64,000 bases of DNA from contig OU862909.1 in NCBI GenBank assembly GCA_917880885.1, positions 36,020,405 to 36,084,404 of the forward strand, read 5' to 3'. The notes under the pieces were generated by a model. The model made no database searches and was not told the origin of the DNA. It saw only the letters and a list, made by a program, of their open reading frames with translations. The position numbers and the translations under genes are program-made. Below, in pieces: positions 44,721-55,707 of the stretch (position 1 is its first letter; each line of letters starts with the position of its first letter). Source of the stretch: Limnephilus marmoratus (Eukaryota > Arthropoda > Insecta > Trichoptera > Limnephilidae).

Positions 44721-45203
44721 GTTACCTATCTACTACAATCAAATGTCTCTAATATACCAATGTGTTTACCTAAATGCTGCAATCTGGATTATCATTATTT
44801 GGTAGAGGGTATTTCGCATTTCACAGCTAGATTACAGTAATAATAGATATGTGTTTGGAACCGTGGGTTATAAAAATATAATTATTATGACAATGGGTAC
44901 TAAATTCAAGGGCGATCTGATTAGGCCAGATAACAATAGACCAATATGTTGACACTAATATTACGAGTATCTTTATCAACGCTAAACGTTACTATTGGAC
45001 AGACCTGTTGAACATTGCCAACATTATGAATGAGTATCGTGAGCCGGATTGATGTGTGATTGTCAACAGTGGCGTAAAGGTAAACTTTCGAACCCCTGGA
45101 AATTCTGTTTACAGAACGCACAAAACTGAAAACTTTGGGTACTATACAATTAATAATTCCTAAGTTAGTAAACGGCAACCTAATTGGGAAATATGAAAGT
45201 GTA
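44721..45203. other. intron sequence, nothing recognised
   Basis: The 105-codon minus frame at 44921-45238 shows no domain and runs into the fold-back element. Confidence 0.4.
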
Positions 45204-45727
45204 AGGGAGGCGTCTACTAATATCTGCAGGAATTCCAAAAACTGAAAAAATCGACCTAATATCTATGAGAACAAAAGTGTTGACGAATATCTACAGCTCA
45301 AACTGTTGACTAATATCTATGAGAAACAAAGTGTTTTATCGAATATCTACAGCTCAAACTGCTGACTAATATCTATGAGAACCAAAATGTTGACGAATAT
45401 CTACAGCACTGGCAGAGGTTCGATTTGCAAGTATGTATAGCACATTGGAATAATGTAATATTGCGTATGCAGTTTAAAAAACTTAATTTATGTAAGTATG
45501 TATTTAAAAATCCCTAATATCGGACTATTGGACACATTTAGCTGATTAGTTCAACCTACGCTCTGTAGTCTGTAGATATTAGTCAACACTGGGACCGTCA
45601 TAGATATTCGTCCGACCTTAGCTCTGTAGATATAAGTCAACACTCTGAAGTTCGTAGATATTAGTTCAATATATGAGCTGTAGATATTCGTCCGACATAC
45701 AGGCTGTAGATATTAGTAACTGGAGTC
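45204..45727. repeat. fold-back element with ATATCTAC modules, copy 2 (inverted)
   Basis: Opposite orientation to 278-710. Terminal inverted repeat CTACTAATATCTGCAG (45214-45229) and its near complement (45704-45719). It has more modules than copy 1: AATATCTAC or ATATCTATG words recur through 45245-45415, and the inverted forms through 45545-45715. The central 130 bp are shared with copy 1 (TCCCTAATATCGGACTATTG). Confidence 0.8.
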
Positions 45728-45951
45728 AGAGTAAGTAAGTTAGTAGGGTTTAGAGTAACTAAGTAGTCTGATTTTTTTCTTTATTCATCAAATAACTTTT
45801 TTTGTGTACAGTTATTTTACACCAGAATAGACACGTGCCCATATTATCGAAAGATCTGTTAAAATTCAACATTGTTAAAATTCAATCTTTATTGGCATAA
45901 CTTTTTTAAAAAACTTTTGAAGGTCATACCCATCAACGTAATATAATATAC

Positions 45952-46350
45952 ATATCATTGAAGAAGATAATACTAATAAATTTAAAAAAAAAACAGAATG
46001 ACACAGAAAAATTTAAAAAAAGATAACGGTCGCAACTGGGAGTCGAACCTAGGATCTCCTGTCTTACCGGCACACAGCGCTTTAACTGGCTTACTTGGCC
46101 GTTGGGACCTATATTTTTTCTGTCATTTTTGATCTCTTATTACTTTATTACATTTCAAAATAATTTTATCCTCAACTAATTTTTCCCATATTTTTGACAG
46201 CTATCTTTATGATTACAAACTTCTTGTAAATATACGAGACACCAGACCTGTTGACTTTTTTGTGACCGTTACTATTTTTTTCTGTGTCTTGTTCTGTATC
46301 ATGTTTCGTTGAGATTTATTAGTATTATCTTCTTTTTCAATGATACAGGT
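45952..46350. repeat. fold-back element with internal tRNA-like segment
   Basis: The left arm ATCATTGAAGAAGATAATAC with TAATAAAT and GACACAGAAAAA is mirrored at about 46280-46346. GATAACGGTCGCAA beside the left arm is mirrored by TTGTGACCGTTACT beside the right. The centre includes a tRNA-like stretch on the minus strand. Confidence 0.7.
46032..46108 (-). tRNA. tRNA-like sequence within the fold-back
   Basis: On the minus strand: A-box-like TAAGCCAGTTAAAGCGCTG, B-box GGTTCGACTCC, and terminal CAACGGCC and AACTGGGAG segments. The acceptor stem is weak. More likely a tRNA-derived repeat than a working tRNA. Confidence 0.35.
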
Positions 46351-46469
46351 GAAATTATTTGGTAAAGTTTCGAGTTACGTGTTCTCTCATCAAAGTAACT
46401 ACTATTTTCCACATTTCTATCGTATTTCTAAAGAAAAGAAATTATGTTTTGTTTAGTAGGTACAGCATT
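46351..46469. other. intron sequence, nothing recognised
   Basis: Short AT-rich stretch between two repeats. Confidence 0.4.
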
Positions 46470-46746
46470 TTGTTATTTTTTATTTGTTTATGTGAATACC
46501 GCACATCAGTCCCATCTGTTCCAAACCGTCTGGAGCCAGTGAGACTACGGCATCCCCAATTTTATTTGTTGTGATACTGAAGGTAGTCGAGAGGGGAATA
46601 AGGTTGGGAAGGGGAAATCGGAGAAGTAACTATCTATTCAAATCTGGACACCAAACAGCGTAAAAAAATAAATTCACTAGCGCCCGCCAAGATTTGAACC
46701 CGCGATCTCGGCATTCGAAGTCGAGAGTCTTACCACGGAGGCCGTC
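46470..46746 (-). mobile_element. SINE copy E
   Basis: Minus orientation, internally shortened. TTATGTGAATACCGCACATC and GTCTGGAGCCAGTGAGACTA at the 3' side; the tRNA-like head at 46681-46746 has AGATTTGAACCCGCGATC. It ends 57 bp from the transporter exon donor at 46803. Confidence 0.8.
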
Positions 46747-46803
46747 AAGTTTTAAATTACCAATTTTGTTCTGATAGTTAGTTTTACAATGAGTGTTATT
46801 TAC

Positions 46804-46929
46804 CAGTGGCCAGATGATAGAGTCCGGCGATGATGATGACAACCAGGGCGAGAAGCTTGGAGGACGTGAATACGTCCTGGATCCTCATGGTCCAGCGGAC
46901 ACTCAGGCAGTTCACGGCAGTCAGGAGAC
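46804..46929 (-). CDS. SLC7 transporter exon (TM4-TM5)
   Basis: A 126-bp exon between a TGTAG acceptor (46930-46931) and a GTAAAT donor (46803). The split codon completes a cysteine, then reads LLTAVNCLSVRW, RIQDVFTSSKLLAL and IIIAGLYHLATG. This is the conserved segment after the disulfide loop, including the short loop between two membrane helices. Both ends are phase 1 and fit the neighbouring exons. It sits about 16 kb from the previous exon; the intron between holds an intact LINE and several hAT pieces. Confidence 0.93.
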
Positions 46930-47061
46930 CTACAGAGAAACAACGTGATTGATGATATACAGAATAATTCACATTCAAAATACATCCTAAAACAAAAATT
47001 CAAGCTTTTGCGTGGCGGTATCGACATACTTTCTCATGATCACATCGTGCATCCCATAGGT

Positions 47062-47500
47062 CAGGGATCGGCAAACGTTCAAGTGAGAAGAGCCAATTTG
47101 TCAAAGAAACTAGATAACTAATATATCAGAGAGCCATATTATAATGGTGCGGGGAGGGGGGGGGGGTTGTAATCGTACTATGGTGGAACGATAAATACGG
47201 TTTGCTTTGTGTTATTAACATTCTTACTGTAATATCACACTTCTGCCCATTTAAATGTTTCTATTAATAGACTCGCGCATAGATTCCTCATTAAATTAAA
47301 ACCAGTTTTGTGTTCGGAATACAAAAAAATAATTCCAGTTGCGGATTCATCTGCTGACGTATTTCGAGAGAAACCATTTTCACGTTCAAACGTTCCATGG
47401 GCTTGGTTGGTAACACTGATGCTGACCGAGTCAAAGTTCGTTCGGCGGCTCCATCTCATAAGGCTGGTTGAGTAGAGATGAAATAGCAATTGATGTCTGA
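47062..47500. mobile_element. hAT-like fragment with decayed C2H2 sequence
   Basis: Starts CAGGGATCGGCAAACG, a typical hAT end, followed by a G run (47153-47166). 47285-47395 carries the same zinc-finger-derived words as 42200-44100: AAACCAGTTTTGTGTTCGGA, GCGGATTCATCTGCTGACG and GAGAAACCATTTTCACGTTC. AGAGCCGCAGACGCC near 47500 may be the decayed right end. No duplication seen. Confidence 0.55.
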
Positions 47501-48475
47501 AGAGCCGCAGACGCCTACGTAATAGAAAATGCCATAGGTAATAGAAAAATGAAGATATGGCATGGAAGTTGCTGAGTGTTGCCAAGCTACGACCAAACTG
47601 CACGGACTATCAAGCGACGGAGCCAATGATATATCATCTCTAGATATGGCGTGTCTTAGAAATTCGGCCCACCAACGAAACCAAACATTCGATTTCTTCA
47701 CCTCGCTTCAAAAGCACAATAATTTGGTGGACAAATTTGGTCCTTATAGACATAGACCAACAAAAGATAAGCAATGCTTCCTGCGATCTTTTGGCTGCGA
47801 AATAATGCACTTTCTTTTTGATATTATAATGTTTCCGTAAACCAATTTATGGAACCATTATTTTTGGTTTCGGTGTCACTTTTTACTTCCATACTTTGTT
47901 GGTCGATGGGCGGAGCTATGAAAGTTAAGCTTATTGCACACGAGGGATATAACTTGTAAGACGAGTGTATTCATCACAAACTATAGGTGATATATTATAC
48001 TCATCAAAACATCGTGTATTCTTGCTCCCTCGTTTTAATAATTTTGTTTCTTTGTTGATCTTGTTCAGAAAAAGTAAATATTTCATTCATCGGTGAAAAA
48101 ATCTTTAATTGATACCATTACAGTAATCAGAAAAGATAACATAAAAATCTACATAATATATCTGGTCTGACTTTGAACTCAAACAATAAAATATTTTAAA
48201 AAAGCTTTCAAAGTCATTTGAACGATACAAAAAGCGAGCAATCAGCAATCAACCTATTTTTTGAACAGAATCATTGTTTCATGAGTTGCTTAATCTTGTA
48301 ATTAAGAGGTTGATTGGAGTCAATCATCAGGATATAAGAACTATTGTTTTCAATTTAGCCATGAGAACTGAAAACTTAAAATAGATTCAACCACTCACAT
48401 AATATAAATATACATGAATAATGTACCTACAGATATATACTCGTATAGGTATGTATACTTTTTGAATTAACTCCA
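47501..48475. other. intron sequence, nothing recognised
   Basis: Overlapping frames of about 80-90 codons on both strands at 47456-47840 have no recognisable domain. Confidence 0.4.
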
Positions 48476-48990
48476 CACAAGAGGCCCTGAGGAACATAAT
48501 TTCCCAGATGCTGTGGAGTGTGTGGAGGGTCTTTTTTAGGAGAGAAATGAGTGAAGTGAGAAAATACAGAGGCCGGCTCCGGCATTCCACAGCCGAGCTG
48601 TTGAACTCAAGAACGTGTCGTAGAAGCGAAACGTTCTCATCTGCACACATATGTTGGGCGCGCGTTTGGCGTATTTTCTGATTACGCTCCGGTGCCGAAG
48701 TCATCAATGACGCTTGTTCCTCGGAGCATCTTCCATTGTAATACCAGTAGAACAAGAACAGCACACCTACCTGAAGCCTGCACTCCAAATATTGCTATCC
48801 GCTAGTTAGGTTAAGGGAATCTATCAAACTCACCGTCCATTTCTGCACAGAGTCAAGTTTTTTTTCAGTTATTTTGGGGCTCCAGATCAGAGGTGGCTGC
48901 CAAATTCACAGTGGGGAGCACTTACGATTTGTACAGGGTGGCAGTTGAATACTATTATCTATCTGCGGGCCCTGTACACTGTACAGTAGG
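48476..48990 (-). pseudogene. APE-type LINE 3' fragment, minus strand
   Basis: Same family as 36296-37225. Minus-strand reading gives VGVLFLFYWYYNGRCSEEQA, RQTRAQHMCADENV and FNSSAVECRSRPLYF, all decayed forms of that LINE's C-terminus. The conserved tail CTGGGAAATTATGTTCCTCA, GGGCCTC lies at 48484-48515. Further toward 48990 are decayed forms of the preceding RT segments (GCGGGCCCTGTACA). Confidence 0.75.
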
Positions 48991-49256
48991 CCCAGCTAAG
49001 TTTGCTTGTCCTAATTTATTTGTCTGTACCGGTTCGTACAGAAATACCTAACTTCTCAAATTTTAATAGCCCAAAAAAAAATAACGTTAAACTCAAACGT
49101 ATCCTTGAAGTAAATACCTACTAATGCATTTATAAATATGCGCGCGGTGTAATTGAATTGGTAAACACAATACTTATTTTATTTTAATGATAGAAATAAT
49201 TACATAATATTATGACGTCACCTATCTACAATAAATTGTTTGTATCGTAATGTGTA
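48991..49256. other. intron sequence, nothing recognised
   Basis: No supported feature. Confidence 0.4.
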
Positions 49257-49904
49257 TAGTCTGTCAAAAAAGAGTAGAAAATATAAAAACTGGAACTACT
49301 AAATTTGTAGACTGGCAACACCAATTTAACTGTCAAATATTTTTTTGAAGTGCAATGACACTGAATGTATAGAACACAGTAAACCACATTTAAAAAAAAA
49401 ACATTTTTTCTTCATGACATAAATTTGATAAAAAGGTGATTTATAAAGCGATTTGCTTTATTTGAATTTAACAATAGATAGAAAGGAAGAATCACTAATG
49501 GTGAGTTTAGTTACACTACTTTTAGATCAGAATCAGTTAAATATATTCAGATCTAAAATTAGAGACATAATCTAGAGCCCAGGCAACGCTAGGTACTTTA
49601 TCTAGTATTAAATAAATGTGAGCAATTTCTAAACTGTGCTTTGTATTTTATTACATTATAGTTATTCTTCATTATGTTAACACAAAATTGCAAAGTTATA
49701 ATAATAATATACCTATATGCAATTCTAATTTAGAGGTCGGCGGGTATCTACTGCAATTAAAAAATATTTTTTCCACTATTATTAATTTTTTATAAAAATT
49801 TTGGTTACACAGCTTTACTTTTACACCATGAGTTATGTGTTCAGTATTGCCATTTGATCAACAGTGGCGCCCTCATATATTTTCTACTCTTATTTGACAA
49901 ACTG
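49257..49904. mobile_element. TA-flanked MITE (Tc1/mariner-like ends)
   Basis: Inverted ends TAGTCTGTCAAAAAAGAGTA and CAGTTTGTCAAATAAGAGTA (inverted at 49904), continuing with GAAAATATA on both sides. TA flanks both ends (49255-49256 and 49905-49906). 648 bp; no coding sequence. Confidence 0.8.
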
Positions 49905-50700
49905 TAAGTTCAAACCTAAATTTTCATTATTCTAGTCGAAATTAGCAATATACTCGTATAAATGGTTAAGTTTATTTAAATGGTCACCAACAATAAAATC
50001 ACCTCATGTGCGCCTAATTAACCGATTTAAAAAATATACACTTTAATGGTTTTGAAAATTTTCTGAAATTTAGAAATAGTGGGATTTTTATAATAGCTCT
50101 ATGATATTGTTTTTGCCTACTTCTGCAGAATAGTCTTTACGTTATTTATAACATCTTCCTGTCAGGCACTTGTGTGCTCCATCAAAATGGACACCATTCC
50201 TACGTCAATTGGAAGACTCAATAATTTGTCAATAATTTCAATTGCCTCAGCAAACGATAAATACAATAATTCGCAATAATTGTCAATCACATCAAAGAGG
50301 TAAATTGACGTAACCATTGACAATCGATATTGATCGTCTCCGGGGCGCTTTACATAAAAAAAACTAAGTTTGTTAAGTTCCATCCTCAATTTTTTAAATA
50401 TAGTAAATGCACAAATAAGATCCGTCTATATCTCCGTAAATGTGGTTACAATTAATAAAAATAAAACTCTTACAATATTGTTGTCAGCTTTTCCATTGCT
50501 AACATCAATGTTATAACCAAATCTGTGTTATTTCTATTCAAGTAAATGCAATAATCTCTAAGTAAATGTATAATAATAATATCTACAGTATAATAATTTA
50601 CTTTTATTTGTCTATTTATTAGATCTAATTTAGTTAACTCTTATGTGATCAAGTTCATTATGTAGGCTTATTATTATCATTATTTTAATTTTCACTCGTG
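49905..50700. other. intron and possible LINE 5' UTR
   Basis: The 75-codon minus frame at 50162-50389 has no recognised domain. Sequence from about 50560 may be 5' UTR of the LINE that follows, but its start cannot be fixed. Confidence 0.35.
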
Positions 50701-50806
50701 TTAGCGATTCAACCCCTATAATATTAATTACAGACCAAGAGGATGTCAACAAACTTTCAAAATTGAAATCAACACAAAATAAACCAACCAAATCTGCCGT
50801 CCCTTT

Positions 50807-51343
50807 ATGAAATTGAAATTAGTTAATAACTTTCCCCACACAAGTTACTTTCAACTTAATCTTTTGGAAAGATGGAATTACCTTAATTATATGCACAATA
50901 TCTCCATTGTAGTAACTAACGAATTATCAGAATGTTTTAAATGTCACAAAAAACTGTTGCAATCTTTTGAACAAAATTATTCTGTGAAACAACAACAAAA
51001 TATGATTTACACGATTAATAATTATTCTCAGGAAGTACCACCACCTGTTAAATACAAAAAACTATCGAAACTTATTACAAATAATTGTAATATACCATTC
51101 TTTTATGCAACTGTTATATGCTTATCACCATGTTTACGATTCAATAACATAGATCTGTCAAAATTAATTACACCTGATGCCATAGATAAAATCATGTACC
51201 ACAAACAAACAAAAAATTATGATGTTCATAATTGCCCCCTTTCAAAGCATAATTATTTACTTTACAATAAATTATTTTCATATCAATTTTACAAAAAAAT
51301 GTATTTAATTATGCTTAATATATACTTTCAAAATGTATTCTAA
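50807..51343 (+). CDS. LINE ORF1, unknown function
   Basis: 178 codons, Asn/Lys/Tyr-rich, no zinc knuckle or other recognised domain. Residues such as LSECFKCHKKLLQSF give one Cys pair only. It precedes ORF2 of the LINE and overlaps it by 11 bases: the ORF2 ATG (51333) lies inside the last ORF1 codons (ATGTATTCTAA). In related LINEs ORF1 is an RNA-binding protein; that role is inferred from position alone. Confidence 0.6.
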   Translation: MKLKLVNNFPHTSYFQLNLLERWNYLNYMHNISIVVTNELSECFKCHKKLLQSFEQNYSVKQQQNMIYTINNYSQEVPPPVKYKKLSKLITNNCNIPFFYATVICLSPCLRFNNIDLSKLITPDAIDKIMYHKQTKNYDVHNCPLSKHNYLLYNKLFSYQFYKKMYLIMLNIYFQNVF

Positions 51344-54203
51344 CAAAACGGCAATAACATTTTATTATCAAAATGTACGTGGTTTAAAAAGTAAATTAAC
51401 TGATTTATACTACGAAGTGCTCAGTTGCAATTATGATTTAATTTGTTTTACAGAAACATGGTTAGACTCCACAATCTATGACCATGAAATAGTAGATGAT
51501 CGTTATAATATATATAGACGCGATAGGGACATATCGAGTTCCTTTAAAAAATCAGGTGGTGGAGTTCTAATAGCCATAAAGAAAGAAATGACATCTTTTT
51601 TAGTCTCAGCACACAGCTCAAAATCTACAGAAGATATATGGATTAAATTTAAATTAAATGAAACATCCAGACAATCCATTAACTTATGTTTGGCGTATTT
51701 GCCTCCAGATATACCGATCGAATATCTTACAGATTTTTTCGAAAAGTGTCATACGACATATAATAACTTATCATCAGACGATATAACATTAATAATGGGT
51801 GATTTTAATGTCCCATCTATTCAATACTCACCAAATGCCAATGTAACGCACACCAGACCAGTCTTACATAATAGCCAAAAATCGATATCTCTACTAGACT
51901 TTCAAAATTTGACTGGACTTAATCAATTCAATCACGTAACTAACAACATAGATCGAATTTTAGATTTAGTGTTTTCAAACCATAACCTCAACATTCAAAT
52001 TGCTTCACATGTGCTATCCAAAATTGACCCTTATCATCCTCCCATTGAATTCGATCTTTTGATATCCAAATACAGACCCCTACCCACTAATCCAGATCAC
52101 ATCAAATATAACTTCAAAAAAACGGATTATATTAAATGCAATGAAATGTTATCACTTAATAACTGGGACGATCTTAAAACCCTGAATTGTAATGACTCCC
52201 TACTACATTTTTATAACTTGTTATGGCTATCAATTGAAAAACACACTCCGCGCTTAAAAATCAGGAATAATAAGTTTCCAATTTGGTTCAGCAGTGTTCT
52301 GATCCACCAACTCAGAGAAAAAGAAAAGTTTAGAAAGAAATGGAAAAAATACAAAAATCAATGTGACTATGACAGTTTTTCTATCTTGAGGGCTAGAGTA
52401 AAAGTATCCATACGCACATGCCTTAAAGCCCATGTAGATTCAATAGAAAATTCTCTCCCTAACAGTATCAAAAATCTTTCAACCCTCATTAATTCGAAAA
52501 GAATTTCTAATTCTCTCCCCAAAATCATGCATCTCCACGACAAATCAGCAACAAATGGAGAAGATACATGTGAACTGTTATCTACTTACTTCTCTTCTGT
52601 TTTTAGCTCACCATCCAATTCTAAAAGTGACTCTAAACTTTCTTCCCCACTCTATAATTATCCACTGTCTCAAATCAAAATAACTTTAGACGAGGTCAAA
52701 GAGAAATTGAACACTCTTGATATCAATAAGGGTTCCGGCCCAGATGGAATTCCTCCACTATTTATTCGAAATTGTGCAGATCAGCTTGCAGTACCATTAC
52801 ACAAAATATTCGTCAAAAGTCTGAACGATGGGGTATTTCCGGATCTGTGGAAGGTTGCCCACGTCATTCCGATCCATAAATCTGGCAGTAAAAATGATGT
52901 AACAAACTACCGTCCTATCAGCCTTTTATCTTGTTTTGGCAAAATATTCGAGTCCATTGTATACAAAACCATCTTTAACCATGTAACACATATACTTAGT
53001 CCTTTCCAGCATGGCTTTGTAGCTAAAAGATCCACAAATACTAATTTACTCGAGTATATGGACTTTCTGTGTAAATCGATGAATAATAAAACACAAGTAG
53101 ATGCCGTGTACACCGATTTCAGTAAGGCCTTTGACAAAGTTAGTCACTCTATCCTAATGAATAAACTGGATAAAATTGGTATTCACGAAAATCTGCTTCG
53201 TTGGTTAGAATCATATTTATCACATAGAAGTCAATTAGTCACTGTCAATGGTTTTAACTCTTCCCCAATATTAGTTACGTCGGGCGTACCACAAGGATCT
53301 CACCTTGGACCCTTACTTTTCTTAATCTTTATTAACGACCTTACATACAAACTCCGCTGTAATTTTTCTCTATATGCTGATGACCTCAAATTATATAAAG
53401 CAATTAAATCTATGAAAGATTGTGAACTCTTACAACAAGACCTTAACACAATATCTACCTGGTGTGTTGACAATGAAATGGAACTCAATATAACTAAATG
53501 CAAAGTTATAAATTTCACCAAGAACACCAACAAAACTCTATATTCATATAGCATATGTGGTCACAATCTAGAAACAGTTGAATCAATAAAAGATTTAGGA
53601 ATTATATTTGACAACAAACTAACATTCAATGAACACATTGAACACATTGTGAGTAAATCAAATAAATTACTTGGTTTTATTGTTAGATCAACCAAACTGT
53701 TTAAGAATTCTAACAGCCTAATAATTCTATTCAATTCCTTAATCCGAAGTGTTCTTGAGTATGGGTCAACAGTCTGGAATCCACATTATATTACACAAAT
53801 ATCTAGACTCGAATCAGTCCAAAGAAAATTTACACGGATTTTGTCTTACCGATCAGGTGTCTATCATCTTCTAGACGGGTACGAACAAAGACTTAGATAT
53901 TTCAAATTAGAAAGTCTGGTTAAAAGACGAAACATAAATGACCTCTTAATGCTATATAAAATTGTGAATAATCGTGTAGACAGTAACTTAGTCAACCAAA
54001 TCAAGTTATACGCCAGGCCCAAATCTACCAGAAACCTTGACATATTCTGGACTGAAATTTTTACCAATAATACTGGATATTTTAATCCCATATCTAGAAT
54101 GTGTCGATCATACAACGATCTTGGTAAAATACACACTTTCATAGATATTTTTCTAAATAATGTAACATGTTTCAAAAAATATCTCCACGAATTGTGCACC
54201 TAA
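51333..54203 (+). CDS. LINE ORF2: APE endonuclease and reverse transcriptase, intact
   Basis: 956 codons with no stop. N-terminal apurinic-type endonuclease: YYQNVRGLKSKLTD (N14), FTETWLD (E41), MGDFNVPS (D157, N159) and DPYHPPIEF near residue 230, where the usual SDH triplet is changed to PYH. Reverse transcriptase: LDINKGSGPDGIPPLFIRN, NYRPISLLSCFGKIFE, YTDFSKAFDKVSH, TSGVPQGSHLGPLLFLIFIN and YADD (D683-D684 at 53379-53384). The C-terminus (RSVLEYGSTVWNPHY, ...RKFTRILSYR) is typical of CR1/Jockey-group LINEs. The intact frame suggests a young copy. A poly(A) run directly follows the stop. Confidence 0.92.
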   Translation: MYSNKTAITFYYQNVRGLKSKLTDLYYEVLSCNYDLICFTETWLDSTIYDHEIVDDRYNIYRRDRDISSSFKKSGGGVLIAIKKEMTSFLVSAHSSKSTEDIWIKFKLNETSRQSINLCLAYLPPDIPIEYLTDFFEKCHTTYNNLSSDDITLIMGDFNVPSIQYSPNANVTHTRPVLHNSQKSISLLDFQNLTGLNQFNHVTNNIDRILDLVFSNHNLNIQIASHVLSKIDPYHPPIEFDLLISKYRPLPTNPDHIKYNFKKTDYIKCNEMLSLNNWDDLKTLNCNDSLLHFYNLLWLSIEKHTPRLKIRNNKFPIWFSSVLIHQLREKEKFRKKWKKYKNQCDYDSFSILRARVKVSIRTCLKAHVDSIENSLPNSIKNLSTLINSKRISNSLPKIMHLHDKSATNGEDTCELLSTYFSSVFSSPSNSKSDSKLSSPLYNYPLSQIKITLDEVKEKLNTLDINKGSGPDGIPPLFIRNCADQLAVPLHKIFVKSLNDGVFPDLWKVAHVIPIHKSGSKNDVTNYRPISLLSCFGKIFESIVYKTIFNHVTHILSPFQHGFVAKRSTNTNLLEYMDFLCKSMNNKTQVDAVYTDFSKAFDKVSHSILMNKLDKIGIHENLLRWLESYLSHRSQLVTVNGFNSSPILVTSGVPQGSHLGPLLFLIFINDLTYKLRCNFSLYADDLKLYKAIKSMKDCELLQQDLNTISTWCVDNEMELNITKCKVINFTKNTNKTLYSYSICGHNLETVESIKDLGIIFDNKLTFNEHIEHIVSKSNKLLGFIVRSTKLFKNSNSLIILFNSLIRSVLEYGSTVWNPHYITQISRLESVQRKFTRILSYRSGVYHLLDGYEQRLRYFKLESLVKRRNINDLLMLYKIVNNRVDSNLVNQIKLYARPKSTRNLDIFWTEIFTNNTGYFNPISRMCRSYNDLGKIHTFIDIFLNNVTCFKKYLHELCT

Positions 54204-54615
54204 AAAAAAAAAAAAAAAAAAAAATTGTTTTTGTTTTATTACATTTCAGGAAATACTTCATAAATATTGTATGCTTATAATGTATTTCAATTTCTATATT
54301 TAAGTTTTTTAAGTTATGTATAAATAATACTTCCATTGTTTTTCATGTGTTTGCATCTGTAAAAATTCAAATGTGATTACTGCAGACACATTAGTCTAGG
54401 GATATTTATATTTGTATTTTAATTTATTATATATTATCCACAAAAATGTTTTATAAATATCCTGTTTGTGTCTCAAATAAATAAATAAATAAATAAATTA
54501 TCGTCGTGGTATTAAAGTTTATTTATTTTTTACTTCAAATAATATAATTTCTTTACCGTATTATACAATAGCTTGTGTCGCTCTCCATAGAGATGAAAAA
54601 AATGGCCTTATTTTT

Positions 54616-55133
54616 AAACGCCCGGGGTCTCAAACGTTTTGTATGATCTGTAGCTATTCGAAAACGTAAAAAAAATTAAATGATTGTTCACTATTAGCCC
54701 GCTAAAATGGCCAGAAGTTTTGAAAAAAAAAATAGATTTCGTGATTTGGAAAAAAAATAAAATAAAGGGTTCGTATTTAATATTTTTTACCATACTTAAT
54801 TTTTATTCCATAACTGCAGCGCAAAGAACTCAAAAAATATATTTTTGTAACTACTTTTTCTGGATAAATTCAGAATTATTGTTGACTTACTTGTATTCAT
54901 AAACTTGAACTTTTTTAAATTTTTTTAAATTATACGCATTTTTTGATAACAAATAAACGTTAAAAAGTTAAATTATTGAAAAAAAAAAATTATTAAAAAT
55001 TAAAAAAAGAAATGGTTTTGGGTTCGTGTTTGTTTGATTTTCAGTGCACTTTAGCGGACTAATAACCATTTAAAAAAATAAATGCAGTTCTCATTTTCTT
55101 TGTAAGACGCAACTTTTGAGACCCCGGGCGTTT
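54616..55133. mobile_element. MITE or fold-back with CGCCCGGGGTCTC ends
   Basis: Inverted ends AAACGCCCGGGGTCTCAAA at 54616 and its complement at 55115-55133. Inner inverted words (ATTAGCCCGCTAAAATGGCC at 54691; TTTAGCGGACTAATAACCAT at 55050) suggest a long palindrome. Target duplication unclear. Confidence 0.75.
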
Positions 55134-55707
55134 CTGAATTCAAAAGTTGAAATAATTGACACACCCTATTATACGATGGCCCACTCCCCAATTTAAACAC
55201 GAGAAATGGTTTCTCTATTGAGTTGGGTATTTTTTAAACATTTTTTTTCTTGTAATTATCTTTCAGAACCAACTGTTTTAAATGTGTTACATGTATGTAT
55301 TTTAAACGATTAAAAAAATAAAATTAAATACAATACCTAGTTGATATTAATGTTACATTGTCCATGAAAATCGCAGGAAAATATCACTGCACTCTAATGA
55401 CGTCCAATATTATCTCACAAATCATAATTGCTGATAACTGGGTTAACATTATTCAAGCAATAAATTATAATTAAATACTCGTTGAATGGCTCGTTAGTCG
55501 TTAGGAACATGACCGTTAATTTCTATACAAATAAGAAAACTTCGTACTATAATAATTACATGCAAACTTAAATTAATCGTCTTGTTACTACTCGTTACGT
55601 GACTAAGAAATTATTTCAATGTTAATGTTTACTTAGTTAAATCACGACTTTACATGTATATTATTCTACACAGTAAAATACCTATGACATAATATCGATT
55701 TTTTATT
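55134..55707. other. intron sequence, nothing recognised
   Basis: AT-rich; no feature supported. Confidence 0.45.

Larger units (their letters stand above)
50700..54497 (+). mobile_element. full-length-looking CR1/Jockey-group LINE
   Basis: Two open frames, a stop followed by about 23 A residues (54201-54225), then 270 bp of 3' UTR ending in tandem AAAT units (54477-54497), the microsatellite-type tail common in this group. The 5' boundary is uncertain; no target duplication was identified. Confidence 0.8.

Noticed and set aside
47456..47840. Overlapping frames of 80-90 codons on both strands
   Set aside because: No recognisable motif in either; open frames on opposite strands suggest chance.
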